This document shows positions 48,904-58,081 of a stretch of DNA of 64,000 nucleotides, one piece after another. The notes beneath the pieces were generated by a model. It was not told the origin of the DNA. It ran no database searches and saw only the letters and a program-made list of their open reading frames with translations. Location: NCBI RefSeq assembly GCF_023554995.1, contig NZ_JAMJPK010000004.1, positions 1 to 64,000 of the forward strand, written 5' to 3'. This DNA comes from Halomonas gemina. Its GTDB lineage: Bacteria > Pseudomonadota > Gammaproteobacteria > Pseudomonadales > Halomonadaceae. A program made the translations under genes and the position numbers. Within the stretch, counting starts at the first letter, position 1; each line of letters begins with the position of its first letter.

Positions 48904-49248
48904 ATGGAAACGGAACTGAGCGAATTCGAGCAGCAGATGCGTCGCGAGATCAACGCGTTCATGGACAATGAGCAGGAGACCCGGCGCAAGGCGGCGACCT
49001 CGCCCCCCGAATGGCCAGCCGACGAGAACCCTGCCCCCAAGGCCGCGCGCAGCAAGCCGTCCGGCGCGCCCAGGACCGGCCACCTGGTGAAGCTGGCGGT
49101 GCGCACCAAGCCGCTGGAGCTCGACAGCGTCTTCGAGCACGTCTCCTCCAGCATCTCCAAGGTCGAGGCCCAGTTGGAAGCCGAGAAGGCCGCCCGCAAG
49201 GCGGGCTACCCGATCATCGGCTACGTGGTCGAGACACGCCGGCTGTAG
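48904..49248 (+). CDS. Hypothetical protein, coiled-coil/linker type
   Basis: 114 residues, not recognised. A charged helical N-terminus (METELSEFEQQMRREINAF), a Pro/Ala/Lys-rich linker at about 40-60, then a conserved-looking C-terminal part (HLVKLAVRTKPLELDSVFEHVSSSI and YPIIGYVVETRRL). No membrane segment. GGAG five bases before the ATG supports translation. Probably a lineage-specific cytoplasmic protein. Confidence 0.65.
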   Translation: METELSEFEQQMRREINAFMDNEQETRRKAATSPPEWPADENPAPKAARSKPSGAPRTGHLVKLAVRTKPLELDSVFEHVSSSISKVEAQLEAEKAARKAGYPIIGYVVETRRL

Positions 49249-49286
49249 GACGTCACCTGTCCGCGGCCAGTGAGAGGAGAGAGACG

Positions 49287-49496
49287 ATGGCCGATATCAT
49301 CCGGGAATCGACCCTCACCTGCCCCGAATGCGGGCACACCAAGACCGAGACGATGCCCACGGATGCCTGTCAGCACTTCTACGAGTGCGAGGCGTGCCAT
49401 CGCCTGCTCAGGCCCAGGCCCGGTGACTGCTGCGTGTTCTGCTCGTATGGCAGCGTGCCCTGTCCGCCCATCCAGCAGGGGCAGGGGTGTGGCTGA
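49287..49496 (+). CDS. GDCCVxC-domain small zinc-ribbon protein
   Basis: 69 residues with four Cys pairs: CPEC near the N-terminus, CEAC, then the signature GDCCVFC and a C-terminal CGxx-type end (CPPIQQGQGCG). GDCCVxC proteins are small Cys-rich proteins often found near mercury or redox genes; no function is established. GAGAGGAGAGAG before the ATG is a good Shine-Dalgarno region. It lies 38 bases after the hypothetical gene and 35 before the MOSC gene, so the three may be co-transcribed. Confidence 0.82.
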   Translation: MADIIRESTLTCPECGHTKTETMPTDACQHFYECEACHRLLRPRPGDCCVFCSYGSVPCPPIQQGQGCG

Positions 49497-49531
49497 GGCC
49501 ACCTGTGCCGACGACATGACAGGAGAGTCCC

Positions 49532-50377
49532 TTGAAGATCACCCGGCTCAACATCTACCCGGTGAAGTCGCTGGGCAGCATCACGCTCGACCAGGCTGAA
49601 CTGGGCGTTCGCGGCCTGGCCCATGACCGCCAATGGATGGTGGTCGACGACATCGGCCGCTTTGTCACCCAGCGCCAGCTGCCGCGCATGGCGCGGATCG
49701 TGGTAAGCCTCGACGACGAGGCCCTGGTGCTGTCGCATCCGGGTACGGCGTCCCTGCGCATCCCACTTCAGCTCGACGACCAGCCCCGGCTGCCGGTCTA
49801 TGTCTGGGACGACCAGTGCCAGGCACTGGACGAGGGAGCGGAGGCCGCCGCGTGGCTCAGCGCCGTGCTGGGCGACTACAAGGGCAGTGGGCTGCGGCTG
49901 GTGCGCTTCGCCCCGGACCAGCGTCGTAACGTCGAGCCCCGCTTCCTGGCGCCCGGCGAGCAGGCCCACACCGCCTTCGCCGATGGCTATCCCTTCCTGG
50001 TGGTGTCCGAGGCCTCCCTGGCCGAGGTCAACCGGGTGCTCGAGACCAAGGGGCTCGCCCCGGTGCCCATGGCGCGCTTCCGGCCCAGCATCGTGGTGGA
50101 CGCCGCTGAGTCCTTCGCCGAGAACGGCTGGGGCGAGCTTTCCCTCCAAGAGGGCATGGTCCGGCTGGGCCTGCGCAAGCCCTGCCAGCGCTGCAAGATC
50201 ACCACCGTCGACCAGGCGACCGGCGAGATCGCCGTGCCCGGCGAGCCGTTGCGCACTCTGGTGGAGATGAACACCCGCCTGGCCCCCGGGGGCTACTTCG
50301 GCCAGAACGCCATCCTGCTGGCGGGCGAGGGCCGGACGATCGCCGTCGGCGAGGCGCTGGTGCCGAGCCCGCGCTGA
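49532..50377 (+). CDS. MOSC-domain protein (YcbX-like)
   Basis: 281 residues: an N-terminal MOSC beta-barrel domain (ITRLNIYPVKSLGSITL) and a C-terminal MOSC domain containing the conserved Cys (CQRCKITTVD) proposed to carry sulfur in this superfamily; related to YcbX and mARC proteins that reduce N-hydroxylated bases with molybdenum cofactor. There is no ferredoxin domain, unlike E. coli YcbX. Starts with TTG after AGGAGAG. Confidence 0.85.
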   Translation: MKITRLNIYPVKSLGSITLDQAELGVRGLAHDRQWMVVDDIGRFVTQRQLPRMARIVVSLDDEALVLSHPGTASLRIPLQLDDQPRLPVYVWDDQCQALDEGAEAAAWLSAVLGDYKGSGLRLVRFAPDQRRNVEPRFLAPGEQAHTAFADGYPFLVVSEASLAEVNRVLETKGLAPVPMARFRPSIVVDAAESFAENGWGELSLQEGMVRLGLRKPCQRCKITTVDQATGEIAVPGEPLRTLVEMNTRLAPGGYFGQNAILLAGEGRTIAVGEALVPSPR

Positions 50378-50550
50378 TGCCCTGACTCCCGGATCCCCTG
50401 ATTCTCCGGCTCCGGCCGCGCCCCGCACGCTCTCCTCGGCTCCGTGCCGGACTATACTGCGAGAAGAAGGGGAAACGGGGGCGCTGCGCGAGATGCATCG
50501 CGTAGTGATGCCCTCCGGGACTTCGAGGCACCGGACGACGGAGGTGACGC

Positions 50551-51324
50551 ATGCTGGGAGCCATCGCCGGCGACATCATCGGCTCGGTCCACGAGCAAGC
50601 GGGCACCAAGACCCGCGACTTCCCGCTGTTCACGCCCGGGAGCACCTTCACCGACGATACCGTGCTGAGCGTTGCGGTGGCCGAGGTGCTGCTCGAGGGG
50701 GGCGACTTCGCCGAGGCCTTCCACGACTACTACCACCGCTACCCGGAGGCTGGCTTCGGTGGCCATTTCCGCCAGTGGGCGATGAGCGGCGACCGTCGCC
50801 CCTACCACAGCCTCGCCAATGGCTCGGCCATGCGGGTCAGCCCGGTGGGGTTCGCGGCCGGCTCCCTGGACGAGGCGCTGTCGCTGGCCCGACGCAGCGC
50901 CGAGGTCACCCACGACCACCCCGAGGGCATCCGAGGCGCCCAGGCCGTGGCGGCCGTCATCTTCCTGGCCCGTCACGGCGCCTCGCGGCTCGAGATCCTC
51001 ACCGAGATCGAGGAGCGCTTCGATTACGACCTCGCGCCGCGCCTCGACGATATCCGTCCCGGCTATCGCTTCGACGTGACCTGCCGGGGCTCGGTGCCCC
51101 AGGCCATCATCGCCTTTCTGGAGGCGGAGGGCGTCGAGGAGGCCATCCGCAATGCCGTCTCGCTGGGCGGCGATGCCGACACCCTGGCCTGCATGGCGGG
51201 CGGCATGGCGGAAGCCTTCCATGGCGGCGTGCCGGCCCCGATCGCCGAGGAGGCCCTGGCGAGACTTACCCCCGAACTGCGGCGCGTGGTCGAGGCCTTC
51301 CGGATGCGCCACGGCCTCGACTAA
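50551..51324 (+). CDS. ADP-ribosylglycohydrolase family protein
   Basis: 257 residues, all-helical DraG/ADP-ribosylglycohydrolase fold. The two metal-binding signatures are intact: FTDDT (about 33-37) and GGDADT (about 206-211). Family members remove ADP-ribose from proteins or nucleic acids or cleave related O-acetyl compounds. GGAGG precedes the ATG. No toxin or ADP-ribosyltransferase gene is adjacent, so the substrate is open. Confidence 0.9.
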   Translation: MLGAIAGDIIGSVHEQAGTKTRDFPLFTPGSTFTDDTVLSVAVAEVLLEGGDFAEAFHDYYHRYPEAGFGGHFRQWAMSGDRRPYHSLANGSAMRVSPVGFAAGSLDEALSLARRSAEVTHDHPEGIRGAQAVAAVIFLARHGASRLEILTEIEERFDYDLAPRLDDIRPGYRFDVTCRGSVPQAIIAFLEAEGVEEAIRNAVSLGGDADTLACMAGGMAEAFHGGVPAPIAEEALARLTPELRRVVEAFRMRHGLD

Positions 51325-52114
51325 GCTTTCCCCACCCGGTCCTGATGCCGGCAGACATGCAGGGCCTGCCGTGAAGCAGGCCATCTCCCCATTACCGCGG
51401 TAGCTTCGCATCGATACCCCGCCAGCGGCTTAGGCCGGCCATCCATTGGCACCAGAAACCTACGACCTTTTCATCAGATTCCGGTGATACAAACCGAAGC
51501 AATCTTTGCTAACGTGAAGTGACGCAATGTTTCCGCAGGGATGGCGACCTGGTCCCAGCGGCCCAGCGGCGGATCTCACGACGTTCGGGGCGAAACAGCA
51601 TCATCCCCCCCAGAGGTGCTGCTCGTCGTGCATGGCCACGGAAAGCCAGCCGTGGATGGTGGTCCAGGGCATGGTGGTCGTGGCGGGTTGCTCGACGCAG
51701 GACGTCGAGCACGGAGGCAGGAGCGGCGACGTGCAAGGAGAGAAACCAAGGCTGAGAACAGGCCGTCGAAATTACACCTCTGGCGCGTCGCGGGGAATGG
51801 CTCATTGAGGCGCGGCTTGGCCACAGGCGCAGTTCGGTGACGTTCTGGAAAATGCCGAACAAGTGGCTGATACACTCTCGATCGCCGTGTAGTGGCTCGC
51901 CGCTTTCCCTCGTTAGGCTAATCGCTAGTGGAAATATCGTTTGACTTCCTTCGGTTCGGTATGAGAGAGTTGTATTTAGTTGGTTAGCAAGTCGCATATG
52001 TCAGTTGTACTCGAATCATTCGGCAGCTTGGTTATATCCCCTTGTTTTACCTGCTTCATCTGGGGTAGCACCCGGCAACCGCAATAAAAGCGCTTCGCGC
52101 TAAGGAATTCGATC
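51325..52114. other. Gene-poor stretch before cspA
   Basis: 790 bases without a convincing gene. Several overlapping short frames at 51510-51840 show no recognisable protein pattern. From about 51890 the GC falls. The last part probably includes a long 5' leader of cspA, as is usual for cold-shock genes. Just before the start codon a small hairpin (AGCGC at 52089-52093 with GCGCT at 52097-52101) abuts the Shine-Dalgarno TAAGGA. Confidence 0.4.
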
Positions 52115-52318
52115 ATGACAACTGGCACAGTTAAGTGGTTCAACGACGCTAAAGGTTTTGGCTTCATTTCTCCCGCCAACGGTGGTGATGATGTGTTCGC
52201 CCATTTTTCGGCGATTCAAGCTGACGGCTTCAAATCTCTGCAGGATGGCCAACAGGTCTCGTTCGACGTGACTCAGGGGCAGAAAGGCCTCCAGGCTTCA
52301 AACATCCAGGCTCTCTAA
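52115..52318 (+). CDS. CspA-family cold-shock protein
   Basis: 67-residue single-stranded nucleic-acid binding protein, an OB-fold of five strands. RNP1 is KGFGFI (13-18) and RNP2 VFAHF (27-31). Start and length are those of CspA/CspE. Such proteins act as RNA chaperones, some cold-induced, some constitutive; the long untranslated leader and a start-proximal hairpin suggest post-transcriptional control. A strong terminator follows. Confidence 0.95.
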   Translation: MTTGTVKWFNDAKGFGFISPANGGDDVFAHFSAIQADGFKSLQDGQQVSFDVTQGQKGLQASNIQAL

Positions 52319-52346
52319 CCTTTCGTTAGGCAGCCATTGTCGCGCT

Positions 52347-52378
52347 CCAAGGCCCGCTTCGGCGGGCCTTGGTGTTTC
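52347..52378 (+). terminator. cspA terminator with UUCG loop
   Basis: Eleven-base perfect stem (52347-52357 with 52362-52372) closed by TTCG, followed by TGTTTCT. A typical intrinsic terminator. Confidence 0.88.
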
Positions 52379-52572
52379 TGTGTGCGATTTTCCAGTCTGT
52401 CGAAGCCTAGGTTCACGGAAAGTCAGGATTATGGCGCTTCTCATTTCAGGCTTGGTCACGTAGAAGCCTGATACCGACATCTGCGTTCCTGCGATAACGA
52501 CATCCTGGAATGTAGCTCGACGATCATGGGGCTTCCCTTCACCTCACCGAGTCGATGAACCCTCCAACACAC

Positions 52573-52604
52573 AAAATGGCCCGCGAGAGGTCGCGGGCCA
52601 TTTT
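52573..52604. terminator. Bidirectional terminator
   Basis: Perfect 14-base inverted repeat (52573-52586 with 52591-52604) that begins with AAAA and ends with TTTT, so it has a U-tract on both strands. It probably ends the leftward YHS-domain gene. Confidence 0.88.
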
Positions 52605-52670
52605 CGTTGGGGTGGCGTGAGCGTCCTATCCGGCCCCGGCCGCCTGATGGCGCTCCATCAGGCGGGATCA

Positions 52671-53117
52671 TCACTCGAAGATATCCGGCCAGTGGGCATC
52701 GGCGGCCTCGATGTAGCCGGGAATGTCGCGCTCCCAGCGCCACTGGATGAAGCGGCTGTAGTTCAGGTAGAGCTTGTCGTCGACGACCTTCCACGCCTCG
52801 GGCACGGTCGAGGCGGCTTCACCGCGGGCCGCCGCCCAGGCGCACCAGCCGCCGTACTGCGGGGCGTAGGCCTCGGGGTCGGCCTCGAAGCGGTCGCGAT
52901 GCTCGGCTGAGGCGAACTGCCAGGTGGCCTCGTGCCACACCAGTTGATAGTCCGGCGAGCCCGCCACCGGCCGGCCCTCGGTGAAGTAGGCCACCGGGTC
53001 CGTGCCGCCGATGGCCAGGCCGTCGCGCGTGAAGATGCGCCCGTCGGCCGCCGCCCCCAGCGACAAGGCCAGGCTAGCCACCAGAACGGCGGCCCTCCAC
53101 CCATGCGTGCGTTTCAT
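52671..53117 (-). CDS. Exported YHS-domain protein
   Basis: 148 residues: a signal peptide (about 1-24, ending LGAAA) and a YHS-like domain of 120 residues (IFTRDGLAIGGTDPVAYF, FASAEHRDRFEADPEAYAPQYGGWCAWA). YHS domains often bind metals in copper or heavy-metal transport systems, though function is not established for this stand-alone exported form. GGAGG precedes the ATG. The terminator at 52573-52604 follows. Confidence 0.85.
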   Translation of the reverse strand: MKRTHGWRAAVLVASLALSLGAAADGRIFTRDGLAIGGTDPVAYFTEGRPVAGSPDYQLVWHEATWQFASAEHRDRFEADPEAYAPQYGGWCAWAAARGEAASTVPEAWKVVDDKLYLNYSRFIQWRWERDIPGYIEAADAHWPDIFE

Positions 53118-53298
53118 GATCTGCCTCCTCTCGACCCTGCGGTCACAGGGCTCTGTCGGGCAACGGCCCCTGGCCTTACAAGCGTCATGGCCGTCCTCGC
53201 GGGGGCACGAGAGAGCGCCTGTGTAAAATGGAATGCATTTCCAATAAATGGCTTTCTTGGCTACCATGGCGGCTCGATTCCCTGTCCTGGAGCCCTCC

Positions 53299-53379
53299 AT
53301 GAGCTTTACCGTCTACCTTTCCGGCGAGATCCACACCGACTGGCGCGACGAGATCCGGCGCTACGTACTCGAGGCCTGA
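53299..53379 (+). pseudogene. Truncated ytoQ remnant
   Basis: A 26-codon frame encoding MSFTVYLSGEIHTDWRDEI and seven more residues, then TGA. This is the N-terminus of YtoQ-family proteins (about 148 residues in Bacillus), whose start is a closely similar VYLxGEIHxxWR motif. The rest of the gene is absent and does not resume in another frame before the DUF488 gene at 53429. CTGGAG precedes the ATG, so a short peptide could still be made. Best read as a deletion relic. Confidence 0.7.
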
Positions 53380-53428
53380 GCCGCAGCTTGGCTACACTGG
53401 TGGCGTATTCGCCGCCAGGAGGTCCTCC

Positions 53429-53803
53429 ATGAGCATCGAGCTGAAGCGTGCCTTCGAGACACCCAGTCGAGACGATGGCTACCGGGTGCTGGTCGACCGG
53501 CTCTGGCCCCGCGGGGTGGCAAAAGCCGATGCGCGGATCGACGAGTGGTGCAAGGAGATTGCCCCCAGCGACGAGCTGCGCAAGGCGTTCCATGGCGTGG
53601 AGCTTGGCTGGGGCGAGTTCCGTCGGCGCTACCTGGCCGAACTCAAGGCTCACCGCGAGACGCTGAGGGGCCTGGCCGAGCGCGCCGCCAGCGACACCGT
53701 CACCCTGGTCTTCGCCGCCAAGGACGAGCGCCACAACAACGCCGTGGTACTGGCTCAGTACCTGGCCATGCTCGCGCCTGGCCTGCGAGCCGACAGCAGC
53801 TAA
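53429..53803 (+). CDS. DUF488-family protein
   Basis: 124 residues: IELKRAFETPSRDDGYRVLVDRLWPRGV at the start, WCKEIAPSDELRKAFH in the middle and VTLVFAAKDERHNNAVVLAQYL near the end are the recurring blocks of DUF488 (the YeaO group). Function unknown. AGGAGG lies shortly before the ATG. Confidence 0.87.
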   Translation: MSIELKRAFETPSRDDGYRVLVDRLWPRGVAKADARIDEWCKEIAPSDELRKAFHGVELGWGEFRRRYLAELKAHRETLRGLAERAASDTVTLVFAAKDERHNNAVVLAQYLAMLAPGLRADSS

Positions 53804-53842
53804 CTTCAAGGGGAGGCGACGCCTTGGCCGCCGTCCTGCGAT

Positions 53843-54822
53843 ATGGCCGCCATGCTGTTCATCACCAATCGGTTCCCCACCCAGAGCATTCGCACCCGGG
53901 CGAACCGACCCTTCGACTTCGACCTCAAGAACAACGCCGCCAGCAACTCTGTCTTCTACTGCGAGGAGGTCGCGGCGGGTCAGTACCAGGAACTCGGCAG
54001 CACGGCCTTCCTGCGGCGTCTGAAAGAGTCCGATGCTCGCCAGGTGGTGATCTACCTCCATGGTTTCTCTAACCTGCCGACGGACGTCTTCTCGGCGGCG
54101 CGGGAGTTCCAGGAACTCTGCGATGCCAGCCCGGCGAGGTGCTGGTGGTGCCCCTGATCTGGCCCTGCGACAACGACCTGGGCATCGTCAAGGACTACTG
54201 GGATGACCAGGAGTCGGCGGACCTCAGTGCCTTCTCCTTCGCCCGTGTGCTGCAGCGCTTCCTGGAGTGGCGCGAGAGCGATCAGTTCGAGGTGGACTCG
54301 ACCCCCTGCCTCAAGCGCATCAACGTGCTGGCTCATTCCATGGGCAACCGGGTGCTGCGCGAGACGCTGCGCGTATGGCGCAAGTACTCCCTGCCGGGTG
54401 GGGTGCCGATGCTGTTCCGCAACACCTTCCTGATCGCCGCGGATATCGTCAACGAGTCGCTGGAGGAGGGGCATAGCGGCGAGCTGATCGTCCATTCCTC
54501 CCGCAACGTCACGGTCTACTTCGCCTCCGATGACCTGGCGCTGCGCGCCAGCAAGGCCTCGAACCTGAAGAACCGCATCGCCTCCCGGCGCCTCGGCCAC
54601 TCCGGCCCGCAGGACATGACGAAGGTGGCGCGCAACGTCTTCGCAGTGGACTGTGACGACGTCAATACCCGCTATGACTACCCCAAGGGGCACTCCTACT
54701 TCCGCTCCGGCGAGGTATTCGGAGAGCCCGGCGTGGTGTTCCTTCACCTGTTCGCCGCCCTGCGCAGTGGGCGTGTCTTCCCCGAGGACGAGACGCGCCG
54801 CATGACCATCCTGCGTGACTGA
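53843..54822 (+). pseudogene. Alpha/beta hydrolase (DUF900-like), frameshifted
   Basis: The protein is split into two frames. Residues 1 to about 96 (LFITNRFPTQSIRTRANRPF ... VVIYLHGFSNLPTDVFSAAREFQEL) end at a stop at 54155; the sequence resumes one frame away at about 54127 with QPGEVLVVPLIWPCDND and runs to 54822. It includes the nucleophile elbow AHSMGNR and a late TRYDYPKGHSYF. A single missing base at about 54125-54130 would restore one protein of about 325 residues. This may be a real mutation or a sequencing error; both halves otherwise look conserved. Confidence 0.75.
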
Positions 54823-54833
54823 AACGCCTGGCG

Positions 54834-55649
54834 TCAGAGCCTGGCCGCCTGCACGTGCATCCAGTCGAAGTTACGCGTGCGCCCCAGGCTGACCCACCCC
54901 TCTTCCTCCCAGAGGCGCCACCAGGTGTCATATTCCGGCCGGGCCAGGCGTGCCCGGTCGCGCCCCCACTTGAGCTTGTTATGGGCCGGGTCCCAGTCGA
55001 TGGCCAGGCCCCAGGCATGGGTCGACCAGCGGGTGCCGCCACGCTTGCGCCGCTTGTTGTAGCAACCGCCATAACGGTGCAGGCCCAGCTCCTTGAGGCG
55101 TTGCGGGCCGTAGTGGTCATGCACCCGGTCCAGGATGCGGGCCAGGCTGTCGGCGACCTGCTCGTGGCAGCCAATGCCACTTGGGCAGGTGTTGAGGTCC
55201 CAGGCCAGCGCCAGCGTCCAGGGGCAGGGCACGACCACCATCGGCGGCTTGCGGGTCGGCGAGCCCAGCGCCTGTTCGAGCTCGGCCTCCCGGTACCAGC
55301 CGTTGGGATTCGCGTCCAGCGGCTGCTGGTCGCGCCAGGGGGCGGGCTTGCTGCCGGTCTCCTGGAGCGTGGCCAGGACGTCCGCCGCATACTCGGTCTG
55401 GGGGCCCCACAGGCCGTCGATGGGCCCGACCTCGATACGCTTCTCGCGACAGGCGAGCTGCAGGCAGGCGATGGCGCGCCGTCGGTCGCTCCAGCGGGCG
55501 GCACCGTCCGGGAGCCGGTCGGCATGGGTCTGGAGGGCGGCATCCACGGCGCCGCGGGTCTTCGGTCCGCGAATACCGTCGATCTTGCCCCGGTAGCGGT
55601 CATTGTCCGCGAGAAACCGCTGGAGGGTCCGGACGGCGGTCCTGTTCAT
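54834..55649 (-). CDS. Peptidoglycan-binding protein with M15-type peptidase domain
   Basis: 271 residues. The N-terminal half has two degenerate PG_binding_1-like repeats (LQRFLADNDRYRGKIDGIRGPKT and LQLACREKRIEVGPIDGLWGPQT). The C-terminal half is a VanY/endolysin-like D-Ala-D-Ala peptidase domain with the zinc ligands His211, Asp218 (HAWGLAID) and His265 (DWMH). No signal peptide, so it may be a phage-type endolysin or an exported enzyme lacking a recognisable signal. No phage genes surround it. Confidence 0.78.
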   Translation of the reverse strand: MNRTAVRTLQRFLADNDRYRGKIDGIRGPKTRGAVDAALQTHADRLPDGAARWSDRRRAIACLQLACREKRIEVGPIDGLWGPQTEYAADVLATLQETGSKPAPWRDQQPLDANPNGWYREAELEQALGSPTRKPPMVVVPCPWTLALAWDLNTCPSGIGCHEQVADSLARILDRVHDHYGPQRLKELGLHRYGGCYNKRRKRGGTRWSTHAWGLAIDWDPAHNKLKWGRDRARLARPEYDTWWRLWEEEGWVSLGRTRNFDWMHVQAARL

Positions 55650-55717
55650 GTCGTGATCTCCCCTGCACAGGTCTCGGCGCGGCGGTCGTTGCGGCCGCGT
55701 TCTCCACCTTCAGTCTA

Positions 55718-55939
55718 GGCGTTGTCCAGCAACTCACGCTTCCACTGGCTCACCATGGACGGGTGCACCTCGAAGCGGGCGGCCAACTCCGAAGTCGTCT
55801 GGTCGCCCTTGAGGGCGGCGAGGGCCACCTTGGCCTTGAACTCACTGCTGTAGTGCCGACGTACCTTGCTCATGATCAGGCTCTCCTGGTCGGTCTGATC
55901 AGAGCTTAGCGCCTGGTCCGAATTTCGGGGACCACTTCA
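55718..55939 (-). mobile_element. Truncated right end of the IS3-family element
   Basis: 222 bases nearly identical (two mismatches seen) to 58207-58428, in the same orientation. It holds the right terminal inverted repeat and the first 52 codons of orfA (start at 55873), then stops abruptly at 55718. Everything further into the element is missing, so it cannot move by itself, though it supplies a direct repeat of the full element 2489 bases away. Confidence 0.9.
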
Positions 55940-55984
55940 GTTCCGGTTCCGGTTCGCAGTTTTTGATCCGGTGCGCGGTATATC

Positions 55985-57073
55985 TCATGGTTTTCCGTAG
56001 AACATGGGAAAGCTATCGGATATCAGCGGGCCAATGTTTTCTTTCAGGAAAACCAATGGAGCTGTCGGAGTGAACGAGGGTGGAGTGCTGGTGATTTTGT
56101 GATGGTGTAGAAGTGCGTTGATAGCAATGGCGACCTCTGATTTGGTGTCTTGACCTATGACTGCAGTCATGCGGTTTGTTGTCATTAGCTCCAAAGAGGT
56201 ATCGTTGAGTTCATGCCCAACAAAGAGTACTTTGTGGTCCCATCCCATTGACGTAATGGCGTTAGCAACTCCCCGCGTTCCTCCTCCGGTATTATAGATA
56301 CCAAGCGGTTTATTCGCGGTTGTTTTGAACGCGTGGGTTAGATTTGCAAAGCAGTCGTCGTTGGTTTCTTGGCTGGCATAGACTTCTCGAACGCTGAGGT
56401 TTGGATAGGCTTCCCTAATGATGCTTCTGAAGCCAAGCTCCCGCTCGTATTGGCAACGAAATGAGCCAGTTAGCAGTAAGATAAGCTCTCCTGACTGAGA
56501 CCCGATAAACTGGCCCAGTAAGCTGCCAGCCGTTTTTCCCGCGCTGACGTGATTGATTCCAACATATCCCAGTCGTACAGCATCAGCGATATCCGTTGTC
56601 AGGCAGACCACAGGAACTCCCCGTTTTGACAAGGCGTTCACGCAAGCGGTGATTGCGGGGTCTTCTCTGCAAACCAGCACAATGCCATCCGATCCTTTAG
56701 AGGCCATATCAAGTCGCCGTGTGAACTCCTCAAGGACAAAAGGGACAGGCACCTCATGGGTGTGGAGGCTGATGTCAAAGTCCTTGAATAAGGGCGCGTT
56801 ATGCCTTACCGAAGCTATTATGGAGTCGACAAAGGGTTTGCTTGATTCCAAGACAAAATCAAAACGGAGAGCCCTTACGGACGTCGAAGGTTGCCCCTTT
56901 AATTCCATCGCCGATGTTGATAAAAGCTTCTGATAAGTATCTAAGATCAATCTCTTGGTTTCCGGCCTCACCTTTGCCCTGTTGTTCATGACGCGATCGA
57001 CCGTTGCGATGCTCACCCCCGCGGTCTTGGCCACATCTTTCAGCGTTGCTTTCTTTGCACGTGTGCTCGTCAC
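55985..57073 (-). CDS. LacI-family transcription regulator
   Basis: 362 residues: a LacI helix-turn-helix (ATLKDVAKTAGVSIATVDRVMNN, about residues 9-31), hinge, and a periplasmic-binding-protein-like effector domain (about 75-362). The start is read as GTG at 57073 because AAGGA lies just upstream; a TTG at 57133 would extend it by 20 residues without homology. Base composition is clearly lower in GC than the neighbouring genes. A 16-bp LacI-type palindrome lies at 58653, upstream of the rightward catabolic genes, on the far side of the IS element. It probably controls that operon; the effector sugar or acid is unknown. Confidence 0.85.
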   Translation of the reverse strand: MTSTRAKKATLKDVAKTAGVSIATVDRVMNNRAKVRPETKRLILDTYQKLLSTSAMELKGQPSTSVRALRFDFVLESSKPFVDSIIASVRHNAPLFKDFDISLHTHEVPVPFVLEEFTRRLDMASKGSDGIVLVCREDPAITACVNALSKRGVPVVCLTTDIADAVRLGYVGINHVSAGKTAGSLLGQFIGSQSGELILLLTGSFRCQYERELGFRSIIREAYPNLSVREVYASQETNDDCFANLTHAFKTTANKPLGIYNTGGGTRGVANAITSMGWDHKVLFVGHELNDTSLELMTTNRMTAVIGQDTKSEVAIAINALLHHHKITSTPPSFTPTAPLVFLKENIGPLISDSFPMFYGKP

Positions 57074-57238
57074 TTTTTTTCCTTTCGATCCGATTGCTAT
57101 AGGAATGATAGGAAAACCATCATTCGATGGCAATGAGTTCCGGGCTTTCTGGTGATTGAAGTGGTCCCCATCCTTCGGACCACCTGACAGGTCATCTAAG
57201 CTCTGATCCGATAGGTCATAGACGTCAGGCCGCCTGGG

Positions 57239-58081
57239 TCAGTGGTTGCGGGAAGTACACCTCATCGGGTGTCGCATCGTCCAGTCCTTGGTGGGGTGTC
57301 GCTCCCGGTTGTACCACGCGAAGTAGTCCCTCAACGCTCGCTTCAGATGAGCGCCGTACTCGAACGCCGCCAGGTACACGCACTCGTACTTCACGCTGCG
57401 CCACAGCCGCTCCACGAAGATGTTGTCCTGGTAGCAGCCCTTGCCGTCCATGCTGATCGCCACGCCATGGGCTTCCAGTACGCGGGTGAAGGCCTCGCTG
57501 GTGAACTGGCAACCTTGGTCGGTGTTGAAGATCTCGGGTGGTCCATGGCGCGCCAGCGCCTCCTCCAGGGCGTCGACGCAGAAGTCCGTGTCCAGAGTAT
57601 TGGAGACCCGCCAGGACAGCACACGGCGGCTGTGCCAGTCCATTACGGCCACCAGGTACATGAACCCGCGGGCCAGCGGGAGATAGCTGATGTCGGTCGC
57701 CCAGTCCTGGTTCGGCCGGTCGATGGTCAGCCCACGCAACCGGTAGGGATAGATCCGGTGTCACTTGCCCGGCAGGCTGGTGCGGGGCCGCGGGTAGACG
57801 GCGTGCAGCCCCATCTGGCGCATCAGACGAGGGACCCGCTTGCGGTTGACCCGGTGGCCAAGGCGGTTGAGATGGACCGTCATCCGGCGCGAATCGTAGA
57901 TGGGCGTCCGCAGGTACTGCTCGTCGATCAGGCGCATCAGCGCCAGATCCTCGGGCAGCAGCTCGCGGCGCTGGTAGTACAGCGACGAACGGCTGATGCC
58001 GAGCAGTTGGCACTGCCGACGCAGACTTGGGGTGGCAGGGGATGGCGGCTCGACCATGGCCAGGCGTTGTGCCCGGCTCAA
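57239..58081 (-). pseudogene. IS3-family transposase OrfB with a nonsense codon
   Basis: DDE integrase-type transposase of about 280 residues: N-terminal HTH_21-like region (SPATPSLRRQCQLLGISRSSLYYQRRE region), then the rve core with the first Asp in DWATDISYLPL, the second in FNTDQGCQF and Glu in FVERLWRSVKYE. A TGA at 57761-57763 interrupts it where relatives carry Gly (…LPGK-stop-HRIYPY), in the same frame on both sides. Unless read through, no full transposase is made. Confidence 0.88.

Larger units (their letters stand above)
52319..52670. other. Intergenic region with two terminators
   Basis: 352 bases holding the cspA terminator (52347 on) and a second, two-way terminator (52573-52604). 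Between them no reading frame or known motif is seen. Confidence 0.5.

Noticed and set aside
51941..51965. Candidate cspA promoter TTGACT ... TATGAG
   Set aside because: Spacing is only 13 bases, too short for a standard sigma-70 promoter.
51509..51997. 162-codon minus frame in the gene-poor stretch
   Set aside because: No recognisable fold, motif or ribosome-binding site; several competing frames on the other strand look equally poor.
54834..55649. Prophage, suggested by the endolysin-like M15 gene
   Set aside because: No integrase, capsid, holin or other phage gene is nearby.
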